Assembly: GCF_964275005.1 (NCBI RefSeq)
Contig: NC_092685.1
Span: 10,503,654-10,567,653, forward strand
DNA from: Diadema setosum
Taxonomy: Eukaryota > Echinodermata > Echinoidea > Diadematoida > Diadematidae
Length of the DNA: 64,000 nucleotides
Direction of reading: 5' to 3'
Shown one piece after another: positions 10,997-25,224 of the stretch (position 1 is its first letter; the number at the start of each line of letters is the position of its first letter). A program made the position numbers and the translations under genes. The notes beneath the pieces were generated by a model that saw only the letters and a program-made list of their open reading frames with translations, was not told where the DNA came from and did not search any database.

Positions 10997-13900
10997 TGTC
11001 CAAAATAATTGTGAGTGATTTAACAGATATGAAATTACCGTGCACAGTATCAAAAGCGTGTCCTTGAAGAAACAAAACTCCAACATAAAGCACTGACTAC
11101 AGCCGAAACACAAGTACACTGTAGTAATAAGTAATGATTAGTCTTTATGGTATTTTTCTTTGTTGACATTGGGAGGCTGGCAGATGCAGCCCACTTTACA
11201 AATTGTATCTACATGAGGCTTCTGTATTTGCCCACTGATGAAAAATTCTGATCCATAAAGATTGAGTTTCCTTGTAGAATTGTAATGGCCTGTATTTTAG
11301 CAGTATCTGCAGCTATACTACATGTCTTTTAAAAAGTGACAGAAAAAAAAAATTGTGAATGAGTTTTTCCAGATTGGTCATGTGACACAATTCTGTGATT
11401 TTCAAAAAAACAAATTTGTGTGGAATGTTTTTATGCACTCACTCATAGCATCAAGTACATTTGTGCAAGAAAGCTGATCACCAACTATGAGAAGTTATGA
11501 CCACATTGACAATTTTGAGTTCACTCTTTTCCTTGTCTTAGTGAATACATACATTACTGAGCTGCTACAGATATACATGCACTGTAATGCACACATTACA
11601 AAACATGCACACATACAAACACACCCACGCACACACATATGCATACCCAAAAAACTGTATGCACTTGAATAGAGTCTTAATTTTTATGTACAATTTTGCC
11701 ATCTTTTAGTTCCCATTGATTTCCTAATAATTTAGGACATATACATGCTGAATACATTGAAAGTAGCAAAAGATTTAGAATTCCCCTTCAGCATGAGCTT
11801 GAAGCTGGGAAAAAAAAAAAAAATTAATACATACGGTATTTGTACGCGAAAGCACAAAGTTTGTGTGCATTGATTGTAATGCAGATATCTAGACTTTCAG
11901 GATCTTTCTATGAAAAATAAAATCAACACAAATGAAATTCTCCAAAAATAGACAATTGTATTCTTCAGCAAATACACATCTTTAATTTATTCCCATGTAC
12001 ACGGTAGCAGTTTTGTGCCCCCAACAGAAGCCTTATAAAAAGATACATACTAGGAATTTTTATGAAAGAAAATGTTTTACAAATTCACATTCATTCACAA
12101 GGAAACCAAGGACAAAGCATATACAATGTTTATCTGCAAAAAAAAAAAAAACCAGGTTTCCATGCTTCAGTGGACATGGTACAACCTGTATCAGAGATTT
12201 TACATGGGGAGATTAACGAAGGTTTCTCAAACTATACAAGTTTACAAGCTGGGCAGTTTGGGTATTTATCACCTGAATATGTTTCTAACACATTCAAATA
12301 AAAGACATTGTGCCCAAGTAGAAAGTCCTGTGAATTGTTGTCTACGCATCACATGCAAATTTGACAATTTGCTAAACAAACTTGGGATTGCATTTAACTC
12401 CTCCCTCAAGAAGCTTGTATCAAACTGTACAATATTGAATCAGTACAATTTTGATGCAAAAGAATTATTTTCCGTCTGATTTCATTTCAAAGGAAACCCA
12501 GTAAATGTATACCCACATGGTGTGTGAGGAAGATATGTGAGGTGGCATGGAAACATTGAAATCTGACACCATAACAACATTCTCCTGATATTGTAAAATT
12601 CTGTGTGAATGCACAGTAGCATGACAACTATGACCACCACACAGGGAGGATAACAACACATGTCTAATTTCAGTTTAAGCACAGTCTGAGCTCTTATTGG
12701 TAAGGATCATTGTCCATGGTCGTATTCTACTGCTCAGCTTCAGCAATATCTCACGTAGCAGAGATTTTGTTTTCCAACAGGAGCCTTGTGAAAAGACACC
12801 CACATATGAGTAAAATGTAGAATGACTTTATCTGAAGTGTCTGGGCTTTTTCCATTAAGATCATGTCCATGTCACATTTAATTGCTCTGCCTCGGCAGTA
12901 TATCACACATTACATCCAAGAGCAAATGAACATTTGGTATGAAATCTGATAAACTGAGCTTCTCTGCACTCTTTGAAGCAGCTTAAAATGCCAAGAAATC
13001 ATAAAGTGACATATACAAAAATGAAAAGGTCTCTTATCTTTATATAGATTGACCTATATCCCAGGCTTTGCATAGAGAATGGATTGACCTGAAGTATCTA
13101 AAGTCCTGCACTATAGACCTTCAATGACCTCACTGGACCAATGCCTACTATGGTCAACAATCAAATCACACATGAACCTAGTCACTCGGTAAGGAAAACA
13201 TATTCACAGCACTTGATTTCTTCATTCTATCACGTAACATTCACCAGCAATGTGGACTATGTTGTGAATATAGAAAATTTGAATTCCTGATATTTCAATT
13301 GTTATTCACTTGTTTCAGTGTATGATATGGAAATATTACTTCAAAGAAACCAAGTTTTCTTCCCTGTTTCTAAAATATATGATAAGAACATGCAAGTAGA
13401 TTTGTTTTGTGGGCTTATTTTAAGAGTGCACTTTTGACTGAAGCCAGGGGAGCCTGACATTGCACCATTGACACAACTGACGGGAGCAAGGCTCATCCAG
13501 ACTACTGCCAACAGGGGGAACATTTTGAAATCTTCACTGTAATGTTTCCATCTTTTTCACAAGTTGCTGTTTTGTTTTGTTTTGTTTTGTTTTTGTCTAT
13601 TTGGTATGTGCAGTGAGTAAATTTGACAATTTTGAACCCATAATTGGATTAAATAAGTATCCAGTGGGACTGTCAGAACAGTAAGAAGTAGACAAAATGA
13701 GGCCTTCATATCAGTTGGGGAGCAAAAGAGAATGACATGTCATGAAAAACTTCCAGAATGTGGAAGCAAACATAAAATAAGCCATGCAGAATGACAGGAA
13801 TGCAGTGAGTATAAAACACAAAACAAGAAACCCAGGGTAACACACATCAGCAAAGATCAACAGGTCATAGAGGTCAGCCGGTTTCAAACTTTCTTTTGCA

Positions 13901-14145
13901 GTCATACCTCGACCACACTCTAGTAAGATAGAGGCACTTTTTGTGACTCTGCAATGGTTTGTGTTCAGAATCTGACAATGAAAACATAGTGACATGATTC
14001 TTAAATCCGCATGCATATTCACCATGCACTTTTATATTATGAGTTAAGATGGTTTTAGGCACACTGCTATTATAATGCATGTGAAATGCCATACAGGTTT
14101 TCCATGAAGACCCTCATTTGGCATATAGGTTTTTCATCGAGACCA
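10997..14145. other. Convergent 3' region between PIGF and NUP133
   Basis: No coding frame resembles a known protein. From about 11990 to 14145 it is likely NUP133 3' UTR. A TTTTG microsatellite is at about 13570-13595. Otherwise I see nothing structured. Confidence 0.5.
11986..11991 (-). terminator. Candidate NUP133 poly(A) signal
   Basis: TTTATT on the + strand reads AATAAA on the coding strand, about 2.15 kb past the NUP133 stop. I did not find a nearer canonical signal by eye, so either the 3' UTR is long or a variant signal is used. Confidence 0.3.
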
Positions 14146-17100
14146 TCATTTGGCATAGAGCATCCGACCTATCTGCTCAAATCCAGTCTGGAGCAGGTAC
14201 TGGAACTGGACACTGTCCCTGATTTCAGAAAGCTCTTGGTCCTGGAGCAGCGAGTCAGGGTCTGACAGGCACTCTGACAGGTCCAGGCCTGTCATAAGTG
14301 AAAGAGACATTCAAGAACACAATGTGAGCACAAACTTTAATAATTTGTGGCAATTCATCAAAATATCAAAAGTCCTCATGGAATCTGAAGATACAAGACA
14401 AAAATAAAACACAAAACATAGAAGAATAAAAAGAGAGGAGCGGGGTGAGGGGTGGGGTAGGAGGTGGGTTTAAATGACTGAATACATGAAACTACAGCAG
14501 CTTGATTGTTGCAAACATTGGCAATTTTATACAAAATCAACATTTTGAGGTGTTTGGGGAATTTTGGCCAAACAACTGTGACCTTTGTCCTTCTGCCAGA
14601 TTGACTGATGCCAAATATGGAATCTTTCACATACTGCATGATGTCCAATCCATTGGCCTAAACATTACATCATAACTTACATGTACTTTATGATCATTCA
14701 CAGGCTCAGACTACATATATGATTACATGTATCTGTTTCTAAACAATCATTGAAGACGAGCTTTACTTTAGTTTTGATGGCATATTGTATAAACTGAATT
14801 AAGTTAGCTTTGTATCAGGCATTGAAATGCACATAATGACAACAAGGCAAAAACACATTTCATTCAATGCAGAATACCGTATAAGCTGTTATTTTCGAGA
14901 ATTACAGTTGCATCGTGAATTTAACAACACACGAAAATGTCTCCATGCGCCCTGTTAATAGTACATTAACGTAAGTGTCGGCGTCAATTCATGAAAACAA
15001 CATCTCATGAAAATGTCTATGGCCTCGTCATTCACGAAATTATCTGTACGCGAAAATAACAGCGTATACAGTAGATGATAGTAATAATCTATAATAGTTC
15101 ATTGCATCAGTCACTGGTGTTACTGTACTTGACACACTTAATCTTAAGTGAGCCTGTTGCTTAACCATACATCCACTGCACTAGCTATGGAGTGCAGGCC
15201 TGTCGGTGGCAAGGGCTAGGCTATGCTTCGCATGCCAATGAATGTGATACATTGTCAGGCAAATGTTGAATGCTCCCTTAATCATGTAGGTTCTATGATT
15301 GGTAAAATAGTAAAATATTTTGCAATACCTATGGCAACGTTGTGTCCTCTATACATTTATATTTCTTCCTTCAGTAAGTTGAATTTCATACCAAATTTCT
15401 ATTTTGTATGAGTATCTGGCAAAACTGTAATGCTTGTTAAGATTTGGGAAGCAGGTTTCCTGCAGTGTTGGATCCTTAACTCAGTGAACTAGTCTGCTTT
15501 ACAGGCTCCTTTTCTAATTTCTCTAACTGGAAAAATAGTTATGGCGCCCTTTTATGGGTCTTCCTTTACCTTCTCTGTATGCCAACAATACTGTCTTGAA
15601 GAAGATCGAGTTCTTGATGAAGTTCCATGGGTCAACTCCTTGCATCTCATTCCAGCTAGACAATGAGGAGACAAGTCACATAGCATGGTCATGATTAGTG
15701 TATGATCACTGCACTCAAGTCAGTTGAACATTTTACAGATATTGCCTTTTAAGAGGTGTAATATAACACTTGACATCCTTGTGGGAATCTTATTTTTGTC
15801 AAAGAAATTATGTTTTCCTGTGTTGTCTTGAGGGGAAAATAAAACTCCCAAGGGATTAGCATGTGTTATACTATGATATACAAGACAATATTTTACACTT
15901 CAAGTGTATATGTTATATTATACAGTATGTCCCCCCCCCCAAAAAAAAAAACAAAAACAAGGAAAAGTAGAAATTACGCGGTGCGTAATATATGTCCCCG
16001 CCGGAAGTAGCATTTAGTAGCAAAATGTACAATATAGGTAAAAAGATCAAGGTCAGAGGTCAAAGAAGTCAAAGGTCAAAATGCTATGTAGAAGTTTTGA
16101 AGCCCTCACCTAGTGTCATCACATAAAGCAAACGGAATCGAAATCGGGTTAGAAATGGTGAAGGAGTAGCATTTTGTAGCCAATGTAAAATATAGGTAAA
16201 AAATCAAGGTCAAAGGTCAAAGAAGTCAAAGGTCAAAATTCTGTGTAGAAGTTTTGAAGCCCTCACCTAGTGCCATCACATAAAGCAAACGGAATCGAAA
16301 TCGGGTTAGAAATGGCGAAGGAGTAGCATTTGGTAGCAAAATGTACAATACAGGTCAAAAATCAAGGTCAGAGGTCAAAGAAGTCAAAGGTCAAAATTCT
16401 GTGTAGAAGTTTTGAAGCCCTCACCTAGTGCCATCACTTAAAGCAAACGGACTTGAAATCGGGTTACAAATGGCGAAGGAGTAGCATTTTGTAGCAAAAT
16501 GTACAATATAGGTCAAAAATCAAGGTCAAAGGTCAAAGAAGTCAAAGGTCAAAATTCTGTGTAGAAGTTTTGAAGCCCTCACCTAGTGCAATCATATAAA
16601 GCAAACGGAATCAAAATCGGGTTAGAAATGGCGAAGGAGTAGCATTTTGAAGCAAAATGTACAATATAGGTCAAAGGTCAAGGTCAAAGGTCACAACTGA
16701 AATTCTGTATAGAAGTTTCAAAGCTCCCATGCAGTGCTATCATATAAAGCAAACAGAATCAAAATCGGGTTAGAAATGGCGAAGGAGTAGCATTTTGAAC
16801 ATTTTGATCACACACGGACGCACGGACGGACACACGGACACACGGACACACACACGTACGGAGCCCGTTTCATAGTCCCCTGCTCGAACTCGTTCGGCGG
16901 GGACAAAAAAAAAAAAAAAAATTACAATCGTATTTTCGCAATGATAACACCCAATATGATTAAACTGTCTAAATGCTACTTCAGGGTCTTAAAATATAAT
17001 ATCTTAGCTCTATTTTGCAGAAAACCCCATTCAATTTGGTTAAGTGGTCACAGAAAAATGTGGATTGTTGTAGAGCATGTCATGAGTCTGATTCTTCCAA

Positions 17101-20100
17101 GTTTAGCACTTGGATGCTCTTGAAACTGCATATTAATGTGTGAACACAATAGACAGAACTTGGAGTGAAGAGATTCCTGACATACTCTACAAAGATCCTC
17201 ATTTCCCTTTGACCACTGAAGCAAATCAAATGCGGTTTTCTGTAAGATGTGGGCAATGAGTTATAGTTCAAATTAGGTCAAATTCTGAAAATGCTCTGAT
17301 TGCTATGAAAAATAGCAAATTACTCATATCACAGTTCTGATTTAAAAAACATTACGGTTGTTATACACATTGGATACAACAGCATAACCACAGCAAAAAG
17401 GTATCATACAAATTTTACTGACTGTGGTTTAAGTACTACAAAGAAAACTATCAAAGCCAGACTGTGGCTATACTGAGTCATGGCATACCTCAATCTGTTC
17501 TTTAATGTTTCATCATACTTCAAAAATATAAGGGCAACTTACATACATGCACCAGCATGCTTTATAAAACTCCGTAAATGCAAGGCCTGATGGCCTTATT
17601 AGTTCTAAGCATCCTCTTTGGTTGGAGTACCTACCTGTCTTTTAATATTGCTCTGGACCAGATCCTCAATTTCAGATCATTGTAGATTCGACTGCCCTGT
17701 TGGGGAAAAGAAAGCAATACTGGATAAAATTTGTAGAAATAAAATAACATTTTCAATGTTTTTTTTCTACATTACCACAGGGGTGCCTACCCTGAATGCA
17801 TGTACCATACAAGTAACTTATGAACTATATCAAAATATTCTCTAATTCTAAAGTCTACGATGAAAGGTACCTATAAAATTGGCTTTAGATAATTGAAACT
17901 ACACAAGGCTGATTGTGTTTACACTAAAGGTATTTCTGACCCCACATTTTGAATGCACTCAAATTTAATCTGCATTTCTATTCTAAATCAGTGGATTGAT
18001 AGTGGAAATTTGGAGGTTTATACTAGTACTTGTAAACATATGGTAGCCTCTGGCATGCTTCTTTCCCGATCAAATCAATAGTCTACTACCATAACTGTGC
18101 AGATGGCAAAATGATGACATTTTAATATAGTTTTAGTAAAGAAAAAAAAATATAACCACCCCAAAAACAAACAAACAAACAAACCTGCATCAATCATCAC
18201 TGGTAAAGATTGGATGAAGACTGACCTTTTGGATGTAGAGCAGTAAATCCAGAGCCTTCTTGAAATCATACTCATTAGAGGAAGTGTTCTTGTCACTCAC
18301 ATACATCTGATGAAGACAGCATTGAATATAAAAGAAAACATTTCTCACTCATGTAGCATGTCCATGAGAGCAACCACCTGGTGGTATCCATATGATCTGT
18401 TTTCACTCTAGTGCTTTCATAAAAAAAAAAAAATAACTTCTCATGGATTGATTTCTCCTCAATAGGTATAATGACATAGACAGATTAAAAATAAAACACA
18501 AACAAAATTCCAGTTTCATTTTCTTGTTTTACACGAGGAGCCATTTACTACATGTATCTGTATTGACGGTGGTTTTTTTTTTTTCTTTAAATGATGATCA
18601 ATAATTATGATACATTGTATCAAAAGAGAGCATGTTGGGGTTTTTTTCCAACTCACATTTACAATTCACAATATACTGTTTTGATTAATTCACCTGCTAA
18701 GCTACTCCATACGATGTATAAAAAGTTAGTTCTCCTCCTATGCCTAAGCACATAAACAATAGATTTGTTATAGATATTGCTAAAGAATTAGGATCGCTCA
18801 AAAAGCTGAGATGCTACCTAACTATGATGTCTCTAAATTACCTCTAAACTGTTACATTCGTGTCCTTTCTATGCTATTTCTTTCTTTCCTGATATTTCCG
18901 TAAGCATTTCTAATGCATATCTTGTGTACATTAAGCATCATTGGTAATTTGCATCTTGACTAATAGTAATAAAGTTCATTGTTACCTTTGTGGATTAAAA
19001 AAAAAATACAAATAATTTCAAGTCAAATTTTTCCATCTTACCTCAATAAGCTGCTGTGGATTCATGCAAGGTAGATCATCTTCATTCAGATTCAAGTTCT
19101 GAAATAGAAATTGGGGTCGAGAAAAAGACATCAACATGAATTTGCACTGTGCAATTTAGCCACACAACCATACTGCAGGGGGAATGAACTAGAAACAGAA
19201 CTATCAAGAAGACAGACACAGGTATCAATTACAGTAGTACTTGCTGTAAATTTGGTTGTGATCTAACATGAAAATGACACAACTGAGTAACTCTGAATAA
19301 GCATTATAAGCATTATTTTGACCTTTTTACAACACTATTTCCCCAATAACTGTTCCATAAAGATTGGAGCAAAAACAAAACACTTTCACATACCCAAGAC
19401 TAATGAGGTTTGATTTTTTTTTTCTCAGGAAATACAAGACTTTCTATGACTGCCCTATTTTGCATATGTACTATGACAGGAGAGCATGTTTTGTGATTTA
19501 CTGACATTCAAATGCTTTAATGCTAATTTAATCTGAATCCTTTCCATTATTAGTTAACTCATACTTTTCTATGACAGTCTATGCTCCACACAACTTTCTC
19601 CATGGGGTAACTTTTACTGTACTCAGACAGTCAGATAGAAGGGGCATTTGCTTATGCTGTATGAGTCACTCATTTCATTCACTTTTGGTCATTAACCCGT
19701 ACTGCACTTTATTCCCACTTGGCAAGTCACAAGAGTGATTTCTTCACCAATTGGCACAGGTGTCTAAAAAGTCACTGCCTTATAAATATAGATTAACACC
19801 TAATCCCCCTTATTTCCTACTGCATCATCATGGCCTTCCTGTCGGATTGAGGCCACACTGTTACAACCTGAGCAGTCTGACAAACTTGAAGATGATTAGG
19901 TCAAGTTTGGAGGAAATTCACTAAATGCTGATGAAAAATGTATGGCAAATTACAGCTAAGAGCCTGGGCACATAAAGGGTTTAAACTCACGTGGATGAGC
20001 TCCCTTGGTAGCTGCTCATGGTGCATGACAATGTCCAGCTCTGCATCAATTTCTTTTTACAGTCAACAGAGAGATAAAGACTTTGCTAGGTGCTATGTTG

Positions 20101-23100
20101 ACCAGACATTGTTCAGATTCAGTCATAAAACACTTGGTGATGTGAATAAAAGCATGATTTTTATCCCTGTAAATATATATATAAATAAAATACTGATATA
20201 GGTTTATCCCCCTCAGCTGTTCTTTTGTCTGAAATATCTGCCCCCACATTCCTGCAATTAATACAACTACTGACGCAGCTACAGGAAATCACTTATCATG
20301 ATTGACTTCTGCAAAGTTGCCCTCATTTAAAACCGTCAGCTGGTTAGTTTTGTTGTTAACCACAAAGGTGTTAGCAATGTACAGGATACACTGTCTTAGC
20401 ACCCTCTGATTTGAAAGTCTTTACGACAACAGGGACCAACTGATGAGCGGTGATTTTTGAAAACCTGAGAAAATTCTGAAACATATGACAAAGTAACATT
20501 GTCCTCCTAGTTGATTCTTCATTTACCCATAGGATACATTCACACATACTTGTACTTGCACAGAATAAAGTGAATCAAAGTTTAACAATTCTCTTCTTTA
20601 GGTAATTCTGTAAGACCAAGCTACCGTAAAGCAAAATATTATCGCGGCAAGAAATTTTTGTGAATTGGTGCCAACGACCTTTTTCACGACACGAAATTTT
20701 CACAATTTGCCTCAGGCATACAATGAATATAGTTTAGACAAGAAATTTCACATTCCTGAACCATTTTAATTCATATCCAACTAATTCAATAGCCCAGCTA
20801 TCTTACCTTCCTAAGTTTGTTAATACACTTGATTGAAATTGAAAATGCCGGCAAGTTTACCTCATTCTGTGATCAATTTCTAATAGTTGCAAGATGTCTA
20901 TCTACCCTTACCCCTGATCTCTTCTCCATGCCTGTCATTTGATGCTAGTGCTGCTAACTTTCCAAGGCTCAGGAGTGTCTAGAAAAGAAATAACAACCAA
21001 CAAAAAAATAAAGGAAATCAAGAATGGTTACCAAAACCAGAAAAAAAAAAAATTCATTATTATTATTATTATGTTATGTTACATTTCAGCAATTCACCAA
21101 GGAAGTCACTAGACTTGCAGCTCAACTACATTGCAAACATTAAGCTGGGTAAAGTGTACAAGGCCACATGATTTCCGTAGTGAAAATGTTATTTATCCAT
21201 TCCAGCGGGTTACCAAGCGTGCTTGGAAACTCGAGTTTGTAACCCGCTAATTTGTGTACATGGGAATCCCCCTGTGAAGCCTTTTGTATATGTCATCAGC
21301 TTCCAGCTGTGCGGCGCCCTGCATGCACGCATTTTGGTGTGAGTATAAACCTCCAGTATGAGCACCTCGAACTCCAAAGTTCATTGACCTTATATGCCAA
21401 AAGATAGAAAATCCTTCCAAAATCCATTAAAATTCCAGGATCACTACCAAAATTTCATCGTCTGTTCCTTGTGTCATTGCCAACTTTTCCTGCAAGTTTC
21501 ATTTAAATCTGTTGATGACTTTTTGAGTTATTTTGCTAACAGACCAACCAACGCCATTAACTTCAGAGTGTACCTCCTTCCTAGGTGGAGGTTAAAAGTA
21601 CAAACGAATGCATAAATAAAAAATACAACCCAAACTTATTCAGATGTCTCACTAAATCAAATATTGTAGTTGTAAACTTTACAGATTTAAAACTACACTT
21701 GTATGACAAAAGATAATAATGTTGAATGATTATATGGATTGAAAGGATGATTCCAACAGAAACACAAGATGAAAAAGAAATAGATTCATTACTTTATATC
21801 TCTTTGCATATCCTATTCCAAGTATTCTCTTTTGTCTCTTTCTATCTCTCTTGCTATCTCCTTCCTACCCCTTCTTTGTTCCTCTCTCTCCGTCTCCATA
21901 CACAATTGTTTAATATCTTTTATGTCATCACTGCCCGCCCTATTTTTTTTTTCTCAGTACATGTATAAACAAAATTTGAAAGTTGTTGGAGAAGTATAAT
22001 GATATGTGTATATTTGATATATTTTAGTCTATAAGTTGGTGTATGCATATATGATTGTGACATGAAGATTATGTTTAATTTTTATTGCAGCTCTTACAAT
22101 GTGTAAGTACAAGTGTATTTGATTAATTTTGATATGTTGGTTGAAGCATGATTGTATGATTATGTATGTTATTATAATATGAAATATGATACTATACAAA
22201 ATTCTGCAATTCAGCCATCTCCATGGCTGCAAATGAGTTTTTAAATAAACCATTACCATCACTTCACATATCTACTTCAAGAAAGGTGTCTAAGATGTTT
22301 TCACCAATTATAGACTCATGGACAATTATACTTTTTTTTTTTTTAAAGTATAATAGGTCATGTACAGCCATGGCAGCAACACACACACACACAAAAAAAT
22401 CCACTTCAGAATTACAATTCTACATCATATACATTCATACCTAGCAATTTCACTCTTTCATGAACAGTTTATAAGATCTACAGAGAAGATTGGATACATA
22501 CCTTCTTTTTGGAAATGGAGAGTGATTCTCTCATGGCAAGCTTTGTCAGGGTGGCTTGAGCCTGCAAGGTGTGAAACAGTGCAGAATAATTATTTAGAGA
22601 ATATCACCATTTATACTGTTGCAGTACATGTAATGCTAGGATGAATGGGAAATTATTCCGTGAGTTAATGTAGAAATCCATCAAGTCTTAGAAACAAAAT
22701 TTCTTGTGCTTTGGTGCTGTGTCTTTTCATGAAAATGTGCATCATTCATTGCTGGTATATCATGGAAGTAGAATACAAACTTCTCTTTCACTTGAGCAAT
22801 ATCTTGGTCATCATTTCAGTTGCATAATTATCAAAGGTGCAAGAATATGCTAAATCTCTAACTTATCCTTAAACTGGTGTCATATTTCGGATAACTGTTA
22901 ATGCTAGTCTCAAATTGGCAATTTTGTCATTTTTTTTTTCTGATCGTGTGTGGACCTAGGGAGTTGTCCAATGTAGCTAGTTCAATCTACTTTTTTTTCT
23001 CATATCACAGGAGGCAGAGTAAAAATTCAGAGTTGCCAATTCAAAAATGAAAAGATCACAATTTCTGCAGCAAAATTACCCAAGACTTGATGAGTTAATG

Positions 23101-25224
23101 TACTCCAAATACTTTATAACTTATACTTTACAAACACAAGACAGTGATGATGGCAGTTTAACCCTTTGAGCACTGTGCCATACATTTGGTAAAAATGAAC
23201 TACATACACAAGACAATCCTCAGAGATAATTTGTGGGTCTCAACAACTTATTTAAAGTTTGGATAAAATATACCAAATCATCATCTTTGTAACATTTCTA
23301 AACACTATTTTTTTTCTTTGTAGTTCCCTACAATGGCAGAGTTACAAGGTGATAATGTGATATCATTACTTCTTCTATTATACATAATTATGTGATTTCT
23401 ACAGTGAAAACACATTATCATCTTATGGCTACCTTGTTAAGACTTCTACCATTTTGGTTGTTTCCTGTTACTCTCATTAAAAGTCAACTTTAACATGGAG
23501 TGGCACTGCCCTTTAATTTGGACCTAGATAATGGGAACATCGCTTTTCATAGGATAATACCACATCATATATTTTGTTTCAACACAATGAGACACTGGCT
23601 GTCATATCATTGGATAAACTGTCACAAAAAACAAAAATGCTGTGTGATTCAACTTTCTGAAGAAAAAAAAATTACAACCCAGATCAATAAATGTGAACAA
23701 AATGTAACAAGAGACATTCCTAATGACTTATCAAGTATAAATCTACATGAATGAATGCTTTTTTTTTTTTTTTTTTTTTGGTTTCTTTTAATTCTAATCA
23801 TGGAGAAATACACATTTCTGATAGTTTACACATTTCAAAAACCTTCACATTCTACTGGTTCACCTGTGAATAACTGTTTGTGTGGAGGTCTTGCAGCCAG
23901 CCCAGATGGTCATGGGGTTGCAAATACTCTTCCAGCTCAGGTCTGTGAGCAAAGTCAGTCAGTAGCTTCCCTCGTTGACCTGTAACAGGGCACAGATTTG
24001 ATGTGAGGAATAATAGCCAGGCTATCTCTGACCAAGAAGAATCCATGTCACATAATAGCAAATCAAGCATAATGTTAAATGTCTTCTTCCTATATGCTTT
24101 ATCTATAAAATTTAGAAAGTCTACATCAGAGACATTGCATCTGAATTGGAAGGGTTCAATGCTTTTCATCATCATCTATAACAAATAGTAACGTATACAA
24201 AATACTCACAAAAAGAAAATCAAAACACATCAAATAAACATCCTTGTTCTGAAAAAAAAAGAAGGATGGACTGATACCTATAAGAGAATGATCACTAGTA
24301 TTATAGTTCAGATTAAACAAAGTGATATTGTCATATTTTGTGACCCATCATGCCAAACTATGACCAAATATCAAATGTCTCAGCTTTTATTTTGGACAAG
24401 CAATTCATCACATCATGCCCTCTACAGCTAGAAATACCTGAATAAATCAATTATGTAAAAACTGATTGTGTCATAACCAAAATCCACAGAATATCATTGT
24501 AATGGCCTGCTATCTATTTCTTGTTCTTTCATTTCGCCAATCCATTGTCCTGGGGAATCTTTTGAATGAATCCCTTGGCAACTGTAAATTTATTCAATCT
24601 AATACCAACAAAATGTTTCACATGCATTATGACACATCATACATACAAATAGTTCTTAATTATTAGAGCCTTTTCAAGTGAGCATCACGAAAGTAGCACT
24701 GGTAAGTCTTAGTGTGCCTTAAAAATGAGGTGTTTAAAATATTGTGTTTCAATATCAAACTGATAACAATTCTACAAAAATTAGAGAAAAGAGAGACTCT
24801 TGGGTAAGTCATGGCAAATAAGGCACTGCACAATATGAAGCATTTTTGCATTGAACTTTTCCATCAAAGCAATCTGCACACATAAAATGTTCTCAGCAAA
24901 TTAAGGCTTAGGACACATTTAACACCTGTCACATGTTTCTGCTATTAAATGCATCAAGGATTATGTCTGATTAGCTCTCACAGTGGATGCAATCTACTGT
25001 TTTAGCAAGTTTTCCCATGATTTGAGATCACGTAATGATTGATATCAACAAATAGAAAGAAAGAAAAACCCAAAAGAAAGAAATAAAAGCCTTTGAAATA
25101 TCTAACTTGTCACTCTTATCAATGTGCAAAGATAGAGCATGTTTTTGTTGACGGGAAAAAAATACCAAACTGCTTTGTACTTACCCCTGTCAATGTAGTA
25201 CTTGAACACAAAGTCAGAAAATCC
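14146..25224 (-). CDS. NUP133: NUP133 exons 25-34: C-terminal helical domain (Nup107-binding end)
   Basis: Exons in coding order: 25185-25224, 23864-23979, 22502-22561, 20912-20978, 19991-20052 (or 19991-20040), 19042-19098, 18226-18306, 17635-17696, 15570-15655, 14146-14288. Matches: GFSDFVFKYYIDRG, RGKLLTDFAHRPELEEYLQ, ATLTKLAMRES, LSLGKLAALAS, MHHEQLPRELI, MNPQQLIE, NEYDFKKALDLL, YNDLKLRIWSRAI and NSIFFKTVL. Exon 29 has two possible acceptors, both in frame, differing by four codons. The last exon runs to Tyr-Ala-Lys-stop and diverges most from human. Confidence 0.9.

Noticed and set aside
12072-12479. 135-residue + strand frame
   Set aside because: In likely NUP133 3' UTR (opposite strand), Lys-rich from an A run, no known family.
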